A DNA stretch of 64,000 bases, taken from Parasphingorhabdus marina DSM 22363. Lineage in GTDB: Bacteria; Pseudomonadota; Alphaproteobacteria; Sphingomonadales; Sphingomonadaceae. Every line of letters starts with the position of its first letter. The first letter of the stretch is position 1. This document shows positions 16,666-25,396 of the stretch, one piece after another. The notes below the pieces were generated by a model, which was given only the letters and a program-made list of their open reading frames with translations, was not told where the DNA came from and did no database searches. The DNA is taken from contig NZ_FSQW01000001.1 in NCBI RefSeq assembly GCF_900128895.1, forward strand, positions 186,001 through 250,000, in the 5' to 3' direction. Position numbers and translations under genes: made by a program.

Positions 16666-17844
16666 TCAGAGGATCTCGAACAATCCCGCTGCGCCCTGAC
16701 CGCCACCGATGCACATGGTGACCACGGCATATTTGGCGCCGCGACGCTTGCCTTCGATCAGCGCGTGACCGGTACAGCGCGCGCCCGTCATGCCATAGGG
16801 ATGTCCGATCGAGATCGAACCCCCGTTGACGTTCAGGATTTCGTCCGGGATGCCCAGCTTCTGCTGGCAGTAAAGGACCTGCACGGCGAATGCTTCGTTC
16901 AGTTCCCACAGTCCGATATCATCCATTTTCAGGTTAAACCGTTCAAGCAGTTTGGGAATGGCAAAGACGGGGCCGATGCCCATTTCATCCGGCTTGGTTC
17001 CGGCAACCGCCATGCCGACAAAGCGGCCCAGCGGATCAAGGCCGGCCTTTTCGGCAGCACCGGCTTCCATCACGACGCTGGCCGAAGAGCCATCGGACAG
17101 TTGCGACGCGTTCCCCGCTGTGACGATCTTGTCCGGACCGAGAACCGGTTTGAGACCTTGAAGACCTTCCAGCGTGGTGGAAGGCCGATTGCCTTCGTCC
17201 TTGCTGATCGTGACTTCGTGGGTGGAGATCTCCTTGGTTTCCTTGTCCTGCACACCCATTGTGGTGGTGACTTCGAAAATCTCGTCATCAAATTTGCCGG
17301 CCTCCTGCGCGGCGGCCGTCCGTTGCTGGGACTGCAGGGCATATTCATCGCATTGTTCACGGGTGATACCATAACGCTCACCCACGACTTCGGCAGTCTG
17401 CAGCATTGGCATGTAGATATCGTCATGCATGGCAACCAGGGCCTTGTCCGGCTGCACGCGCATTTCAGGGGTCTGGACCGTAGAGATCGAATCCTGGCCA
17501 CCGCCGACAACCACGTCCATGCGATCTACAACGACCTGGGCATGGGCCGTGGCGATTGCCATCAGGCCAGAAGAGCATTGCCGATCCACCGTCATCCCGG
17601 CGACTTCGATCGGGAAGCCGGCCCGCAATGCGACCTGGCGTGCGAGATTGGTGCCCTGTGAACCCTGCTGGAGCGCGCTGCCCCAGACGACATCATCGAT
17701 TGTCCCCGGATCAATACCCGCGCGGGCCACCGCTTCCTTCGCGGCATAGCTGCCCAATGTGGGCCCGAGGGTCATGTTGAACGCGCCCTTATAGGCCCGG
17801 CCAATCGGGGTCCGGGCAGTGGAAACGATGACTGCATCACGCAT
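16666..17844 (-). CDS. Acetyl-CoA acyltransferase / thiolase
   Basis: 392 residues, standard length. Nucleophile Cys90 in [33 protein letters not shown] (His) and the C-terminal [13 protein letters not shown] (second Cys) are all intact. It may act in beta-oxidation (FadA-like) or other acyl-CoA cleavage. No fadB-like gene is adjacent, so the pathway is not settled. Confidence 0.95.
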   Translation of the reverse strand: MRDAVIVSTARTPIGRAYKGAFNMTLGPTLGSYAAKEAVARAGIDPGTIDDVVWGSALQQGSQGTNLARQVALRAGFPIEVAGMTVDRQCSSGLMAIATAHAQVVVDRMDVVVGGGQDSISTVQTPEMRVQPDKALVAMHDDIYMPMLQTAEVVGERYGITREQCDEYALQSQQRTAAAQEAGKFDDEIFEVTTTMGVQDKETKEISTHEVTISKDEGNRPSTTLEGLQGLKPVLGPDKIVTAGNASQLSDGSSASVVMEAGAAEKAGLDPLGRFVGMAVAGTKPDEMGIGPVFAIPKLLERFNLKMDDIGLWELNEAFAVQVLYCQQKLGIPDEILNVNGGSISIGHPYGMTGARCTGHALIEGKRRGAKYAVVTMCIGGGQGAAGLFEIL

Positions 17845-17985
17845 GATTATGTCCTTTATGTTATGAATTCAGAGTCGAAATTGGCGCGTATTGTCCCCGC
17901 ACAGTCGCCCCGTGACAAGGTTTTTCTTTGCTACTGGATGTGACGTTACGGCACCCTCGGCTTGCAGTTTTTTTCCGATGCCGGA

Positions 17986-19143
17986 CTAGTCGGAACCATG
18001 TTCGGGAAAGGGCATGATTGCCGTCCCGTCCGGCGCCGCGGTGAAGTTCATCTGCGTGGGATAGGCAAACTCGATGCCCTCGGCTGCAAAACGCGAGACG
18101 ATGGCCAGTCCGATGGCATGCCGACCGGAGAAAATCTCATCCCATTTGGAACTGAAGATTTCAAACTCCATCCGGAAGTTCAGTGAACTGTCGCCAAAGC
18201 CGATGAAACCGCAACGCACATAGCGATAGCCATGGTCTTCAACAATGGCCCGGAACATGTCCGGTATCGCGTCCAGCTGTTCCGGCGTAGTCTGGTAGGT
18301 CACGCCAATCGGGAACCGGATCCGCCTCTTAGGCAGGCCGGTCAGATTGCGCACCTGCTTGTCCAGCAGATTGGTATTTGAAATGATCACCTGTTCTCCG
18401 GTGATGCTGCGCAGGCGGGTTGTCTTCAGCCCGGTCGCCTCGACCTCGCCGTCAAAATCGTCAAACTGGATGGAATCCCCCTTGCGGAACGGCTTGTCGA
18501 ATATGATCGACAGCGCTGCAAACAGATCGGAAAAGATCCCCTGGGCGGCAAGACCGATGGCGATACCTCCGACACCCAGACCCGCAACCAGCGCCGTGAC
18601 ATTGACCCCGATATTGTCGAGAATGATGACCGCCGCGATCACCGCCAGCGCGATGGTGACCAGCAAGCGGATCAGGCTCCGGGCATTTTGCAGTTCCGCC
18701 TGACCACGGCCGGACATGTTGATGCGATGATCGAGCAGACCCAATATGATCGCCCGCAGCCAGATAGCGGACTGGAACACCAAAGATATGAAAAATACCA
18801 GATCAATGATGTTGGCCAGCTGATCTGGCGCTTCAGCCAGTCCCGCCACCAGCTCTATCGACAGCGCCAGCAGGAAAAACACGCCGGTCCGGGATATGAC
18901 GCGCAAGGCGAGCGATGTCGCCCCTGCATCATCGCCTCGCTGCTCAGCAAGCTTTGTGAGCCGCCGTTTGACTGCGCTCAGAATGAAAAAGACCGAGACC
19001 GCAACGATGACGGCAATGATCAGATGATCATAATGGCCGGTAATCCATTCCAGGCTCTCCCGACCGAACTGCTCGATGTCAAATCCGCCGTCGTCAGCCA
19101 GAGTGACCGGTGATGCGATTCCGTTTTCCACTACCGATGTCAT
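17986..19143 (-). CDS. Mechanosensitive ion channel (MscS family)
   Basis: 385 residues. Several N-terminal membrane helices are followed by the pore helix and beta-domain signature of MscS: VTALVAGLGVGGIAIGLAAQ, then IIFDKPFRKGDSIQ, and ITGEQVIISNTNLLDKQVRN. It should gate under membrane tension in the inner membrane. Its ATG lies two bases after the stop of tlyA on the same strand, so they are probably cotranscribed. Confidence 0.93.
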   Translation of the reverse strand: MTSVVENGIASPVTLADDGGFDIEQFGRESLEWITGHYDHLIIAVIVAVSVFFILSAVKRRLTKLAEQRGDDAGATSLALRVISRTGVFFLLALSIELVAGLAEAPDQLANIIDLVFFISLVFQSAIWLRAIILGLLDHRINMSGRGQAELQNARSLIRLLVTIALAVIAAVIILDNIGVNVTALVAGLGVGGIAIGLAAQGIFSDLFAALSIIFDKPFRKGDSIQFDDFDGEVEATGLKTTRLRSITGEQVIISNTNLLDKQVRNLTGLPKRRIRFPIGVTYQTTPEQLDAIPDMFRAIVEDHGYRYVRCGFIGFGDSSLNFRMEFEIFSSKWDEIFSGRHAIGLAIVSRFAAEGIEFAYPTQMNFTAAPDGTAIMPFPEHGSD

Positions 19144-19145
19144 GT

Positions 19146-19967
19146 CTATCCGCTAGGGGCTCCGCCAGATTTTGGCAAGCGGGCAGATATCAGAAACTCC
19201 ACATTGCCTTTGGGACCGGTTATCGGACTTTCCGTCAGGCCCGTCACAGTCCAGCCGGATGCGGCGAGCCACTGCTCAACCTTGGCACAGACTTTCGCGT
19301 GCACATCCCCATCGCGCACGACTCCGCCTTTGCCAACCTCGTGCCTTTCGGCTTCGAACTGCGGCTTAATCAGTGCGACGAGCACAGCATTGTCTGCCGC
19401 AAAAGTCAGGGGACGCTCCAGGACCTTGGTCAGCGAAATAAAGCTGGCATCGCAGACAATCAGATTCACCGGTTCGGGAATGTGGGCATCCGTCAGGATC
19501 CGGGCGCTGGTCTGCTCATGAACGACGACCCGGTCATCCTGCCGCAGCTTCCAGGCGAGCTGGTTGGTCCCGCTGTCAACCGCGTAAACCCTGGCGGCAC
19601 CCCGGGTCAGCAGCACATCGGTAAAACCGCCAGTACTGCTGCCGACATCCAGGGCCGTCATTCCGGTCACGTCGAGATCGAAATGATCCAGCGCATGATC
19701 CAGTTTGAGCCCGCCGCGCGAAACCCAGGGATGGTCCTTGCCCTTGAGGTCCAGTTTGACATCCGCCGGGAATTTCTGGCCCGGCTTGTCAACCTTTTGA
19801 TCGGCCACCGAGACCAGTCCGGCCATGACATAGGCCTGGGCTTTCGCCCGACTTTCGGCAAGGCCGCGTTCGACCAGCATCTGGTCTACCCGCAATCGTG
19901 ATGTCTTGTGCGCTCCTGGGATGGCAGGTGGTGCGGTTTTGCCCGGACGGGATTTGTTTTCTGTCAT
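19146..19967 (-). CDS. tlyA: TlyA family rRNA methyltransferase (S4 + FtsJ domains)
   Basis: 273 residues. An S4 RNA-binding domain at about residues 24-85 (RVDQMLVERGLAESRAKAQA) precedes an FtsJ-like methyltransferase domain with the SAM motif LDVGSSTGGFTDVLL and the VDSGTNQL segment. TlyA enzymes 2'-O-methylate 16S and 23S rRNA. It lies directly upstream of mscS. Confidence 0.93.
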   Translation of the reverse strand: MTENKSRPGKTAPPAIPGAHKTSRLRVDQMLVERGLAESRAKAQAYVMAGLVSVADQKVDKPGQKFPADVKLDLKGKDHPWVSRGGLKLDHALDHFDLDVTGMTALDVGSSTGGFTDVLLTRGAARVYAVDSGTNQLAWKLRQDDRVVVHEQTSARILTDAHIPEPVNLIVCDASFISLTKVLERPLTFAADNAVLVALIKPQFEAERHEVGKGGVVRDGDVHAKVCAKVEQWLAASGWTVTGLTESPITGPKGNVEFLISARLPKSGGAPSG

Positions 19968-20016
19968 TGCAAAAAGGGACTAGCCGAAGCCCGGGCTTTT
20001 GACCATATTTCAATCC

Positions 20017-20604
20017 ATGAGAATCGTTCGCCCGGTATCGACGACCCTGCTTGCTTTCAGTGCACTGTCCGCCTGTTCGGCTGCGCCGCCCGAAACACAG
20101 GCCTCGCAAGCGGCCCCGGTGGTTACGGAAGCTTTGGCCCAGGCCGCTGCTGCACCGCCCCCACCGGCCGCTCCGCCCGCTCCCGAGCCTCGTTCCGGAG
20201 ACTGGCGGGACTGGCCCCTCTCGCAAGGCAGCTGGGTCTATCGCACGGACGCCCGCGGATCACTGGCCCTGTTCGGACAGCCGGGCAGTGATGCCACATT
20301 CATGATCCGCTGCGACAAAAATCGGGCGCGACTGTTTCTGTCCCGCGCCGGGGAAGTTGCCGGCAATGGCGCGCAAATGACATTGCGCGGCAGTTCCGGC
20401 CTGCAGACCTATCCGGCGAACAACAGCGGTGGACCGCTGCCTTATGTCGCCATTTCCGTCGAGCCGTCGGACTTCATGATGGACCGCATCATCTTTTCAC
20501 GCGGCCGCTTTGCCGTTGAAACCAGCGGTTTGCAGTCGCTGGCGCTGCCGATCTGGCCGGAGTTTCATCGGGTTGTGGAGGATTGCCGGACGTCCGCATC
20601 CTGA
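20017..20604 (+). CDS. Putative lipoprotein, function unknown
   Basis: 195 residues from the ATG at 20017. The signal peptide RPVSTTLLAFSALSAC ends with a lipobox (LSAC), so the mature protein is probably lipidated. A Pro/Ala-rich linker (residues about 45-65) leads to a globular domain with WPLSQGSWVYR, SDATFMIRCDKNRARLFLSR and a C-terminal FHRVVEDCR; two Cys may form a disulfide. I know similar sphingomonad proteins only as hypothetical. Confidence 0.82.
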   Translation: MRIVRPVSTTLLAFSALSACSAAPPETQASQAAPVVTEALAQAAAAPPPPAAPPAPEPRSGDWRDWPLSQGSWVYRTDARGSLALFGQPGSDATFMIRCDKNRARLFLSRAGEVAGNGAQMTLRGSSGLQTYPANNSGGPLPYVAISVEPSDFMMDRIIFSRGRFAVETSGLQSLALPIWPEFHRVVEDCRTSAS

Positions 20605-20723
20605 CTGGTCAGGCGATGAAATCCGGAACGCGCGATTGTGACAGCAAATTATATTTTTTCAAGTCTTGTTAGGCCGCAGGATATGATTCACACCTGTAAA
20701 CATCGAACAGCGGAGTATATACA

Positions 20724-20828
20724 ATGCAACAGTTCGTATCTTATCAACAAGCGAAAGGAGGTGGTCCGATGTCTCATGGTTCAGCACAGGGGTCGGAAAA
20801 ATCCGTTCGGGGGGCAAATCTGATCTAG
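20724..20828 (+). CDS. 34-residue mini-ORF with internal strong Shine-Dalgarno and second start
   Basis: From ATG 20724 the frame encodes MQQFVSYQQAKGGGP and continues from an in-frame second ATG at 20769 (MSHGSAQGSEKSVRG) to TAG at 20826. The Gly-Gly-Gly codons are part of AAAGGAGGTGGTCC (20755-20768), which matches the complement of the 16S 3' end at nearly every base and sits directly before the second ATG. Either a 34-residue protein, a 19-residue peptide or both may be made. A strong terminator follows at 20876. I do not recognise a family. Confidence 0.45.
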   Translation: MQQFVSYQQAKGGGPMSHGSAQGSEKSVRGANLI

Positions 20829-20875
20829 GCATCAGGCAACCCGGCAGCGGCACTTCCAACCGCTGACCCATGTTC

Positions 20876-20910
20876 AGAGGTTGTCCGTCAAACGACGGGC
20901 AGCCTCTTTT
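20876..20910 (+). terminator. Intrinsic terminator after the mini-ORF
   Basis: AGAGGTTGTCCGTC pairs with GACGGGCAGCCTCT around AAAC, a 14-pair stem with two G-U pairs, followed by TTT. It separates the mini-ORF transcript from the convergent efflux genes. Confidence 0.85.
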
Positions 20911-20940
20911 CATTGGGGCGGCATTTTTGGAACCGATTGA

Positions 20941-23900
20941 TCAGGTTTTCAGGGCCACATCCTTGCTCTGGCGCTGCTCCTTCAGGCGGCGGGTGACCGC
21001 CAGCGGGCTTCCCGTCTTGCGGCCCAGCAAATAATAGAAGGCCGGAATCACCAGAAGCGTCAACACCGTCGAAATTCCGACGCCCCAGACAATCACTGTT
21101 CCAATCGCTTCGCGACTGGCCGCTCCCGCACCGGTTGCGAGCATGAGCGGCAAGGCTCCGGCAATGGTAGCGATTGAGGTCATCAACACCGGCCGGAAAC
21201 GGCGTTTGGCAGACTCCCGTATCGCTGCTTCGAACTCCAGACCCTCGTCGCGCAGCTGGTTGGCAAATTCGACAATCAATATGCCGTTCTTCGCCGCAAG
21301 CCCAACCAGCATGACCAGGCCAATCTGGCTGTACAGATTGAGCGTGCCTCCCATCACGGTCAGCCCGAGCAGTCCTCCGCTGACGGCCAGCGGGACACCC
21401 AGCACAATGATCAGCGGACTGACAAAGCTCTCGAATTGCGCGGCGAGCACCAGATAGACCAGAATGACCGTGAAGCCGAGCACCAGCCAGATCGATCCGC
21501 CGGTCTGGCGGAGGGCACGGCTTTGTCCTTCATATCCGATCGAGACCACTTCGGGCAGCGTCGCTGCTTCATCCTCGAGGAAGGTCAGCGCTTCGCCGAG
21601 AGAATAGCCGTCGGCGACCGTCCCCTCCAGCGTGATGGCGCGGAGCTTGTTGAAGCGGTTAAGCTCTCCGGCTTCCGCCCGGCTGGTCAAATTGACCAGA
21701 CCCGACAGCGGCACCAGATTGTCATCCCTCGCGCGAACGTACACATTGGCAAGATCTTCGGCCGTCACCCGGTCTTCGGGCTCGGCCTGCAGGACGACAT
21801 CATATTCTTCACCGCGATCAACAAAGGTCCCGGCATTGCGGGATCCCATCATTGTTTCCAGTGTCCGCCCGATCTCCTGTACCGACACCCCAAGATCTGC
21901 TGCACGCAAGGTATCCACATTGACAACCAGTTGCGGCCGGGTTTCCTTGTAGTCGCTTTCAAGCGTCGCGATTCCGGGATATTCGTCAGCTGCAACGAAT
22001 AGTGCATCGCGGGCGCGCGTGAGTTCTTCATATGTGTCACCGGCAATGACAAAGCGAATGGCTTCCCCGCCGCGCCCGCCGATTGTCGAGCCGCCGGAAA
22101 CAAAGGCCCGGGCTGCGGGATAATCCCGGAACAGTCCGTTCACCGCCGCCACCGTTTCCGCCGTCGTCATGTCGCGTTCGTCCCAGGGTTTCAGAAACAT
22201 GATCATGCGTCCCGCGGAAAAATCACCGGATGGCCCCCAGGATGCCGGAGCACGGAACAGGACCCGCCGCAGCGGGCCATCCTCCTCGGTCAATGGCAAG
22301 GCCAGGTCCTCAAGATCGTGCATGACCTTGACCAGCCGATCCCAGCCGGCACCTTCGGACAGTGCAGCGCGACCAAACATGAAGCCTGTATCCTCCGGCG
22401 GTGCCACTTCGGTTTTCAGGGTCTGCATGCCGATGCCGGCAAAGATCGCAGCGAGGCCGAAGGCTCCGGCACCGAGCAGCAGCGGTTTGCGGATCCAGCG
22501 TGACAAGATGCTTTCGTAGCGCGTGCTGGTTTTTTGAAACCTGTCGTCCACCAGCCGGCTGAGCCGGGTTTCGCTTCCGCCTTTGTGCAGGATTTTTGAA
22601 CACATGACCGGGATCAGCGTCAGTGCGGTGAAAGTGGAAATCGAAACCGCCACGATCATCGTGATCGCGAGTTCGCGGAACAACAGGCCGGTTTCTCCTG
22701 GCAAAAACATCACGGGTACAAAAACCGCGACGACCACCGCCGTTGTGGCGACGACCGCAAATCCGACCTGGCGCGCACCTTCAAAAGCGGAGATCAGTCG
22801 GCTTTCCCCTCTTTCGATCCGCGTATAGATATTCTCGAGGACCACGATGGCATCATCCACAACCAGTCCGATCGCCATGACGAGCGCCAGCAGGGTCAGC
22901 AGATTGATCGACAGTCCGAGCAGCCACAGAACGAAAAATGTCCCGATAATGGCAATTGGAACCGTTACGGCCGGAATGACAGTGGCGCGTACGGAGCCCA
23001 AAAACAGGTAGATGACGGTGATGACCAGTATCGCGGCGAATGCCAGAGTCTGCCAGACATTCTGGATCGCCTTGGCGATAAACACGCTGCTGTCATAGCT
23101 CACCGCCAGCTGGACTCCGCTGGGCAACAACGGTGTTACTTCCTTGATCCGGTCCTTGATGTCATTGGCGACCTGCAGTTCGTTCGCACCGGACTGGCGA
23201 ATGATGCCCATGCCGACACCCGGCAACCCGTTGGACCGGAAATGGGCATAGACATTTTCCGGGCCGAGTTCGACACGCGCCAGGTCGCCGAGACGGAGCA
23301 AGGCGCCGTCATCGGTCCGCCGGATCACCAGTCCGCGAAAGTCATCGACATTGGCGTAGGCCCGCGCCACCCGCACCGTGAGATTGAGGTCGGAAGATTC
23401 CACCCGTCCCGCCGGCAGTTCCACATTTTCACGCCGCAATGCCGCCTCGATATCGTTTGGAGAAATCGCGGAGGCCGCCATTTTTTCGCGATCCAGCCAG
23501 ATCCGGATCGCCGGACGCGAAGCACCGCTCGGTTGCACCCGCGCCACGCCGTCGATCGAGGAGAAGCGATCCACCAAAACCCGGTCGGCATAGTCAGCCA
23601 GCCACAGCGACGCACGCCCTTCGCCGGTCAGGTTGAGCCACATGAACGGCCGGGCGTCCGCGTCCACCTTGTTGATTTCGGGAGGATCGGATTCTTCGGG
23701 CAGATTATCGAGCGCCCCGGATACCCGGTCCCGGACATCATTGGCCGCGGCATCCACATCGCGGTCGGGAGAGAATTCTATCGTGATGTCAGAGCGGCCG
23801 TCGCGGGACGAGGAGCGGATCATTTCAATCCCTTCCACTCCGGCAATGCGGTCCTCCAGGATCTGGGTGATACGCGATTCAACCACATTGGCTGCGGCAC

Positions 23901-24057
23901 CGGGATAGTTGACATCGACCGAAACGATCGGCGGTTCGATTGCCGGATACTGCCGGACGGGGAGGTCGATAAAGGCGACAATGCCCGCCAGGACCAGCAA
24001 CAGGCTGAGCACGACCGCGAAAACCGGTCGCTTGACCGATATGTCGGACAATATCAT
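20941..24057 (-). CDS. RND multidrug efflux transporter permease
   Basis: 1038 residues with the twelve-helix RND layout of AcrB/MexB. The proton-relay Asp pair is present in TM4 (AIGLVVDDAIVVLENIY) and the relay Lys in GLAAKNGILIVEFANQL. Two large periplasmic porter regions follow TM1 and TM7. The ATG overlaps the stop of the adaptor gene by four bases, a tight operon. No outer-membrane TolC-like gene is in the window, so the pump probably uses one encoded elsewhere. Confidence 0.96.
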   Translation of the reverse strand: MILSDISVKRPVFAVVLSLLLVLAGIVAFIDLPVRQYPAIEPPIVSVDVNYPGAAANVVESRITQILEDRIAGVEGIEMIRSSSRDGRSDITIEFSPDRDVDAAANDVRDRVSGALDNLPEESDPPEINKVDADARPFMWLNLTGEGRASLWLADYADRVLVDRFSSIDGVARVQPSGASRPAIRIWLDREKMAASAISPNDIEAALRRENVELPAGRVESSDLNLTVRVARAYANVDDFRGLVIRRTDDGALLRLGDLARVELGPENVYAHFRSNGLPGVGMGIIRQSGANELQVANDIKDRIKEVTPLLPSGVQLAVSYDSSVFIAKAIQNVWQTLAFAAILVITVIYLFLGSVRATVIPAVTVPIAIIGTFFVLWLLGLSINLLTLLALVMAIGLVVDDAIVVLENIYTRIERGESRLISAFEGARQVGFAVVATTAVVVAVFVPVMFLPGETGLLFRELAITMIVAVSISTFTALTLIPVMCSKILHKGGSETRLSRLVDDRFQKTSTRYESILSRWIRKPLLLGAGAFGLAAIFAGIGMQTLKTEVAPPEDTGFMFGRAALSEGAGWDRLVKVMHDLEDLALPLTEEDGPLRRVLFRAPASWGPSGDFSAGRMIMFLKPWDERDMTTAETVAAVNGLFRDYPAARAFVSGGSTIGGRGGEAIRFVIAGDTYEELTRARDALFVAADEYPGIATLESDYKETRPQLVVNVDTLRAADLGVSVQEIGRTLETMMGSRNAGTFVDRGEEYDVVLQAEPEDRVTAEDLANVYVRARDDNLVPLSGLVNLTSRAEAGELNRFNKLRAITLEGTVADGYSLGEALTFLEDEAATLPEVVSIGYEGQSRALRQTGGSIWLVLGFTVILVYLVLAAQFESFVSPLIIVLGVPLAVSGGLLGLTVMGGTLNLYSQIGLVMLVGLAAKNGILIVEFANQLRDEGLEFEAAIRESAKRRFRPVLMTSIATIAGALPLMLATGAGAASREAIGTVIVWGVGISTVLTLLVIPAFYYLLGRKTGSPLAVTRRLKEQRQSKDVALKT

Positions 24058-25142
24058 GAACCGGCCCGACCGTTTGCAGATGCCGGAGCAGCCGCTTTCC
24101 CGGTGCGTTTTTCGCCCGGCAACAGCGCATTGACCGGCGCATCGTCACGAACCTTCACGGTCCCGTCGGCCACGATTTTCGAACCCAGGGCCACACCGCT
24201 TACAACCTCGACAAGACCAGATGATCGCAAGCCAATCTCAATTGGTGTGCGCCGCGCAATGCCCTCGTCATCAACGACAAAGACAAAATTTTGATCGCCC
24301 TGGGCGAGCAGCGCGGATTCGGGTACCGCCAGACCGGTTCGCGTCTCGGAAACTATGCGCACGGTCATCAGCATGCCCGGGCGCAGTTGCCGGGCGGCAT
24401 TGGGCAGAATCGCCCGAACTGTCAGACTGCGCGACAGGGGATCGACCAGCGGATTGATATTGTCGATCGTGCCGTAAAAATTCCGGTCAGGATAGGCCGC
24501 TGTCCGGGCTTCAATGGCCTGACCTTTCTCAAGCGCCGTCAGAAAATTCTCCGGCACGGTGAAATCCAGCTTGATCGATGAAATGTCGCTGATCGTGGCA
24601 ATCGGGCTGCCCGATGTCACGACAGTACCCGGCGAAACCGTCCGCAAACTGATCACGCCGTCAAAGGGCGCACGAATGACCCGATCGGATATCCGCGAGC
24701 GGATTGCGCTGGCATCGGCGCGTGCCGCATCGCGCAAGGCGGTCTGCTGGTCCACGGCGGCATTGGTTGCGAACCCGCGTTTCTGCAGCGAAACGAGCCG
24801 GTCCAGCTGCTTGTCCGCTTCGGCCGCGCGCGCCTCGACAGCATTCAGATCGGCTGACTCCTCACCCCGCGACAATTGCGCAATCACGGAGCCGCGCCGG
24901 ACAACTGCGCCATCCGAAAATGCGATGCGTTCAATTTTTTCGGTCACGGGCGAGGTCAGGATGGTTTGTTCATTGGCAAATGCCGTGCCGACCGCTTCAA
25001 TGTCACTGACAAATTCCGCCTGGGTCACGGTGCCGCCAACCACCGTGGGCGCTCCGCCCCGGCCGCCGCGCTGGTCGTCGGCGCTGCCGCACGCCGCGAG
25101 TGCAGGAACCAGGCCGATCAGCAGCAGAGTCCGAAATTTCAT
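24054..25142 (-). CDS. RND efflux periplasmic adaptor (membrane fusion protein)
   Basis: 362 residues. The signal peptide FRTLLLIGLVPALAAC carries a lipobox. Then come the lipoyl half-motifs (TEKIERIAFSDGAVVRRGSV and VIRAPFDGVISLRTVSPG) around a short coiled-coil hairpin at about residues 90-150, and a beta-barrel region (IEARTAAYPDRNFYGTIDNI). It links the permease to an outer-membrane channel. ATG at 25142 is chosen over a TTG at 25148. First gene of the operon. Confidence 0.94.
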   Translation of the reverse strand: MKFRTLLLIGLVPALAACGSADDQRGGRGGAPTVVGGTVTQAEFVSDIEAVGTAFANEQTILTSPVTEKIERIAFSDGAVVRRGSVIAQLSRGEESADLNAVEARAAEADKQLDRLVSLQKRGFATNAAVDQQTALRDAARADASAIRSRISDRVIRAPFDGVISLRTVSPGTVVTSGSPIATISDISSIKLDFTVPENFLTALEKGQAIEARTAAYPDRNFYGTIDNINPLVDPLSRSLTVRAILPNAARQLRPGMLMTVRIVSETRTGLAVPESALLAQGDQNFVFVVDDEGIARRTPIEIGLRSSGLVEVVSGVALGSKIVADGTVKVRDDAPVNALLPGEKRTGKAAAPASANGRAGS

Positions 25143-25396
25143 GGGCAAGGATGTCCGGTCTTTCCGTTGACGAAGCCCAGTCTTGTTACTGACAACTGCA
25201 TAGCCTCAATCTCTTCATCCACCTCATTCACTTTCTGTCTATACAAGACAATATGTCCGAACGCACAGGCAAATCGTCGATAACAGACACGCCCGAGGAA
25301 TAGTTGACCGCCTGAACTGCCAGAACCCGCAGCTACCATGGATAAGATGAAAGTCTTATTTGGATTCCCGCTGGTGCGTGATAGCTTCGGTCGATC

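Noticed and set aside
20659-20913. Minus-strand 84-codon frame opposite the mini-ORF
   Set aside because: It reads through the terminator hairpin and has no ribosome-binding site or recognisable motif.
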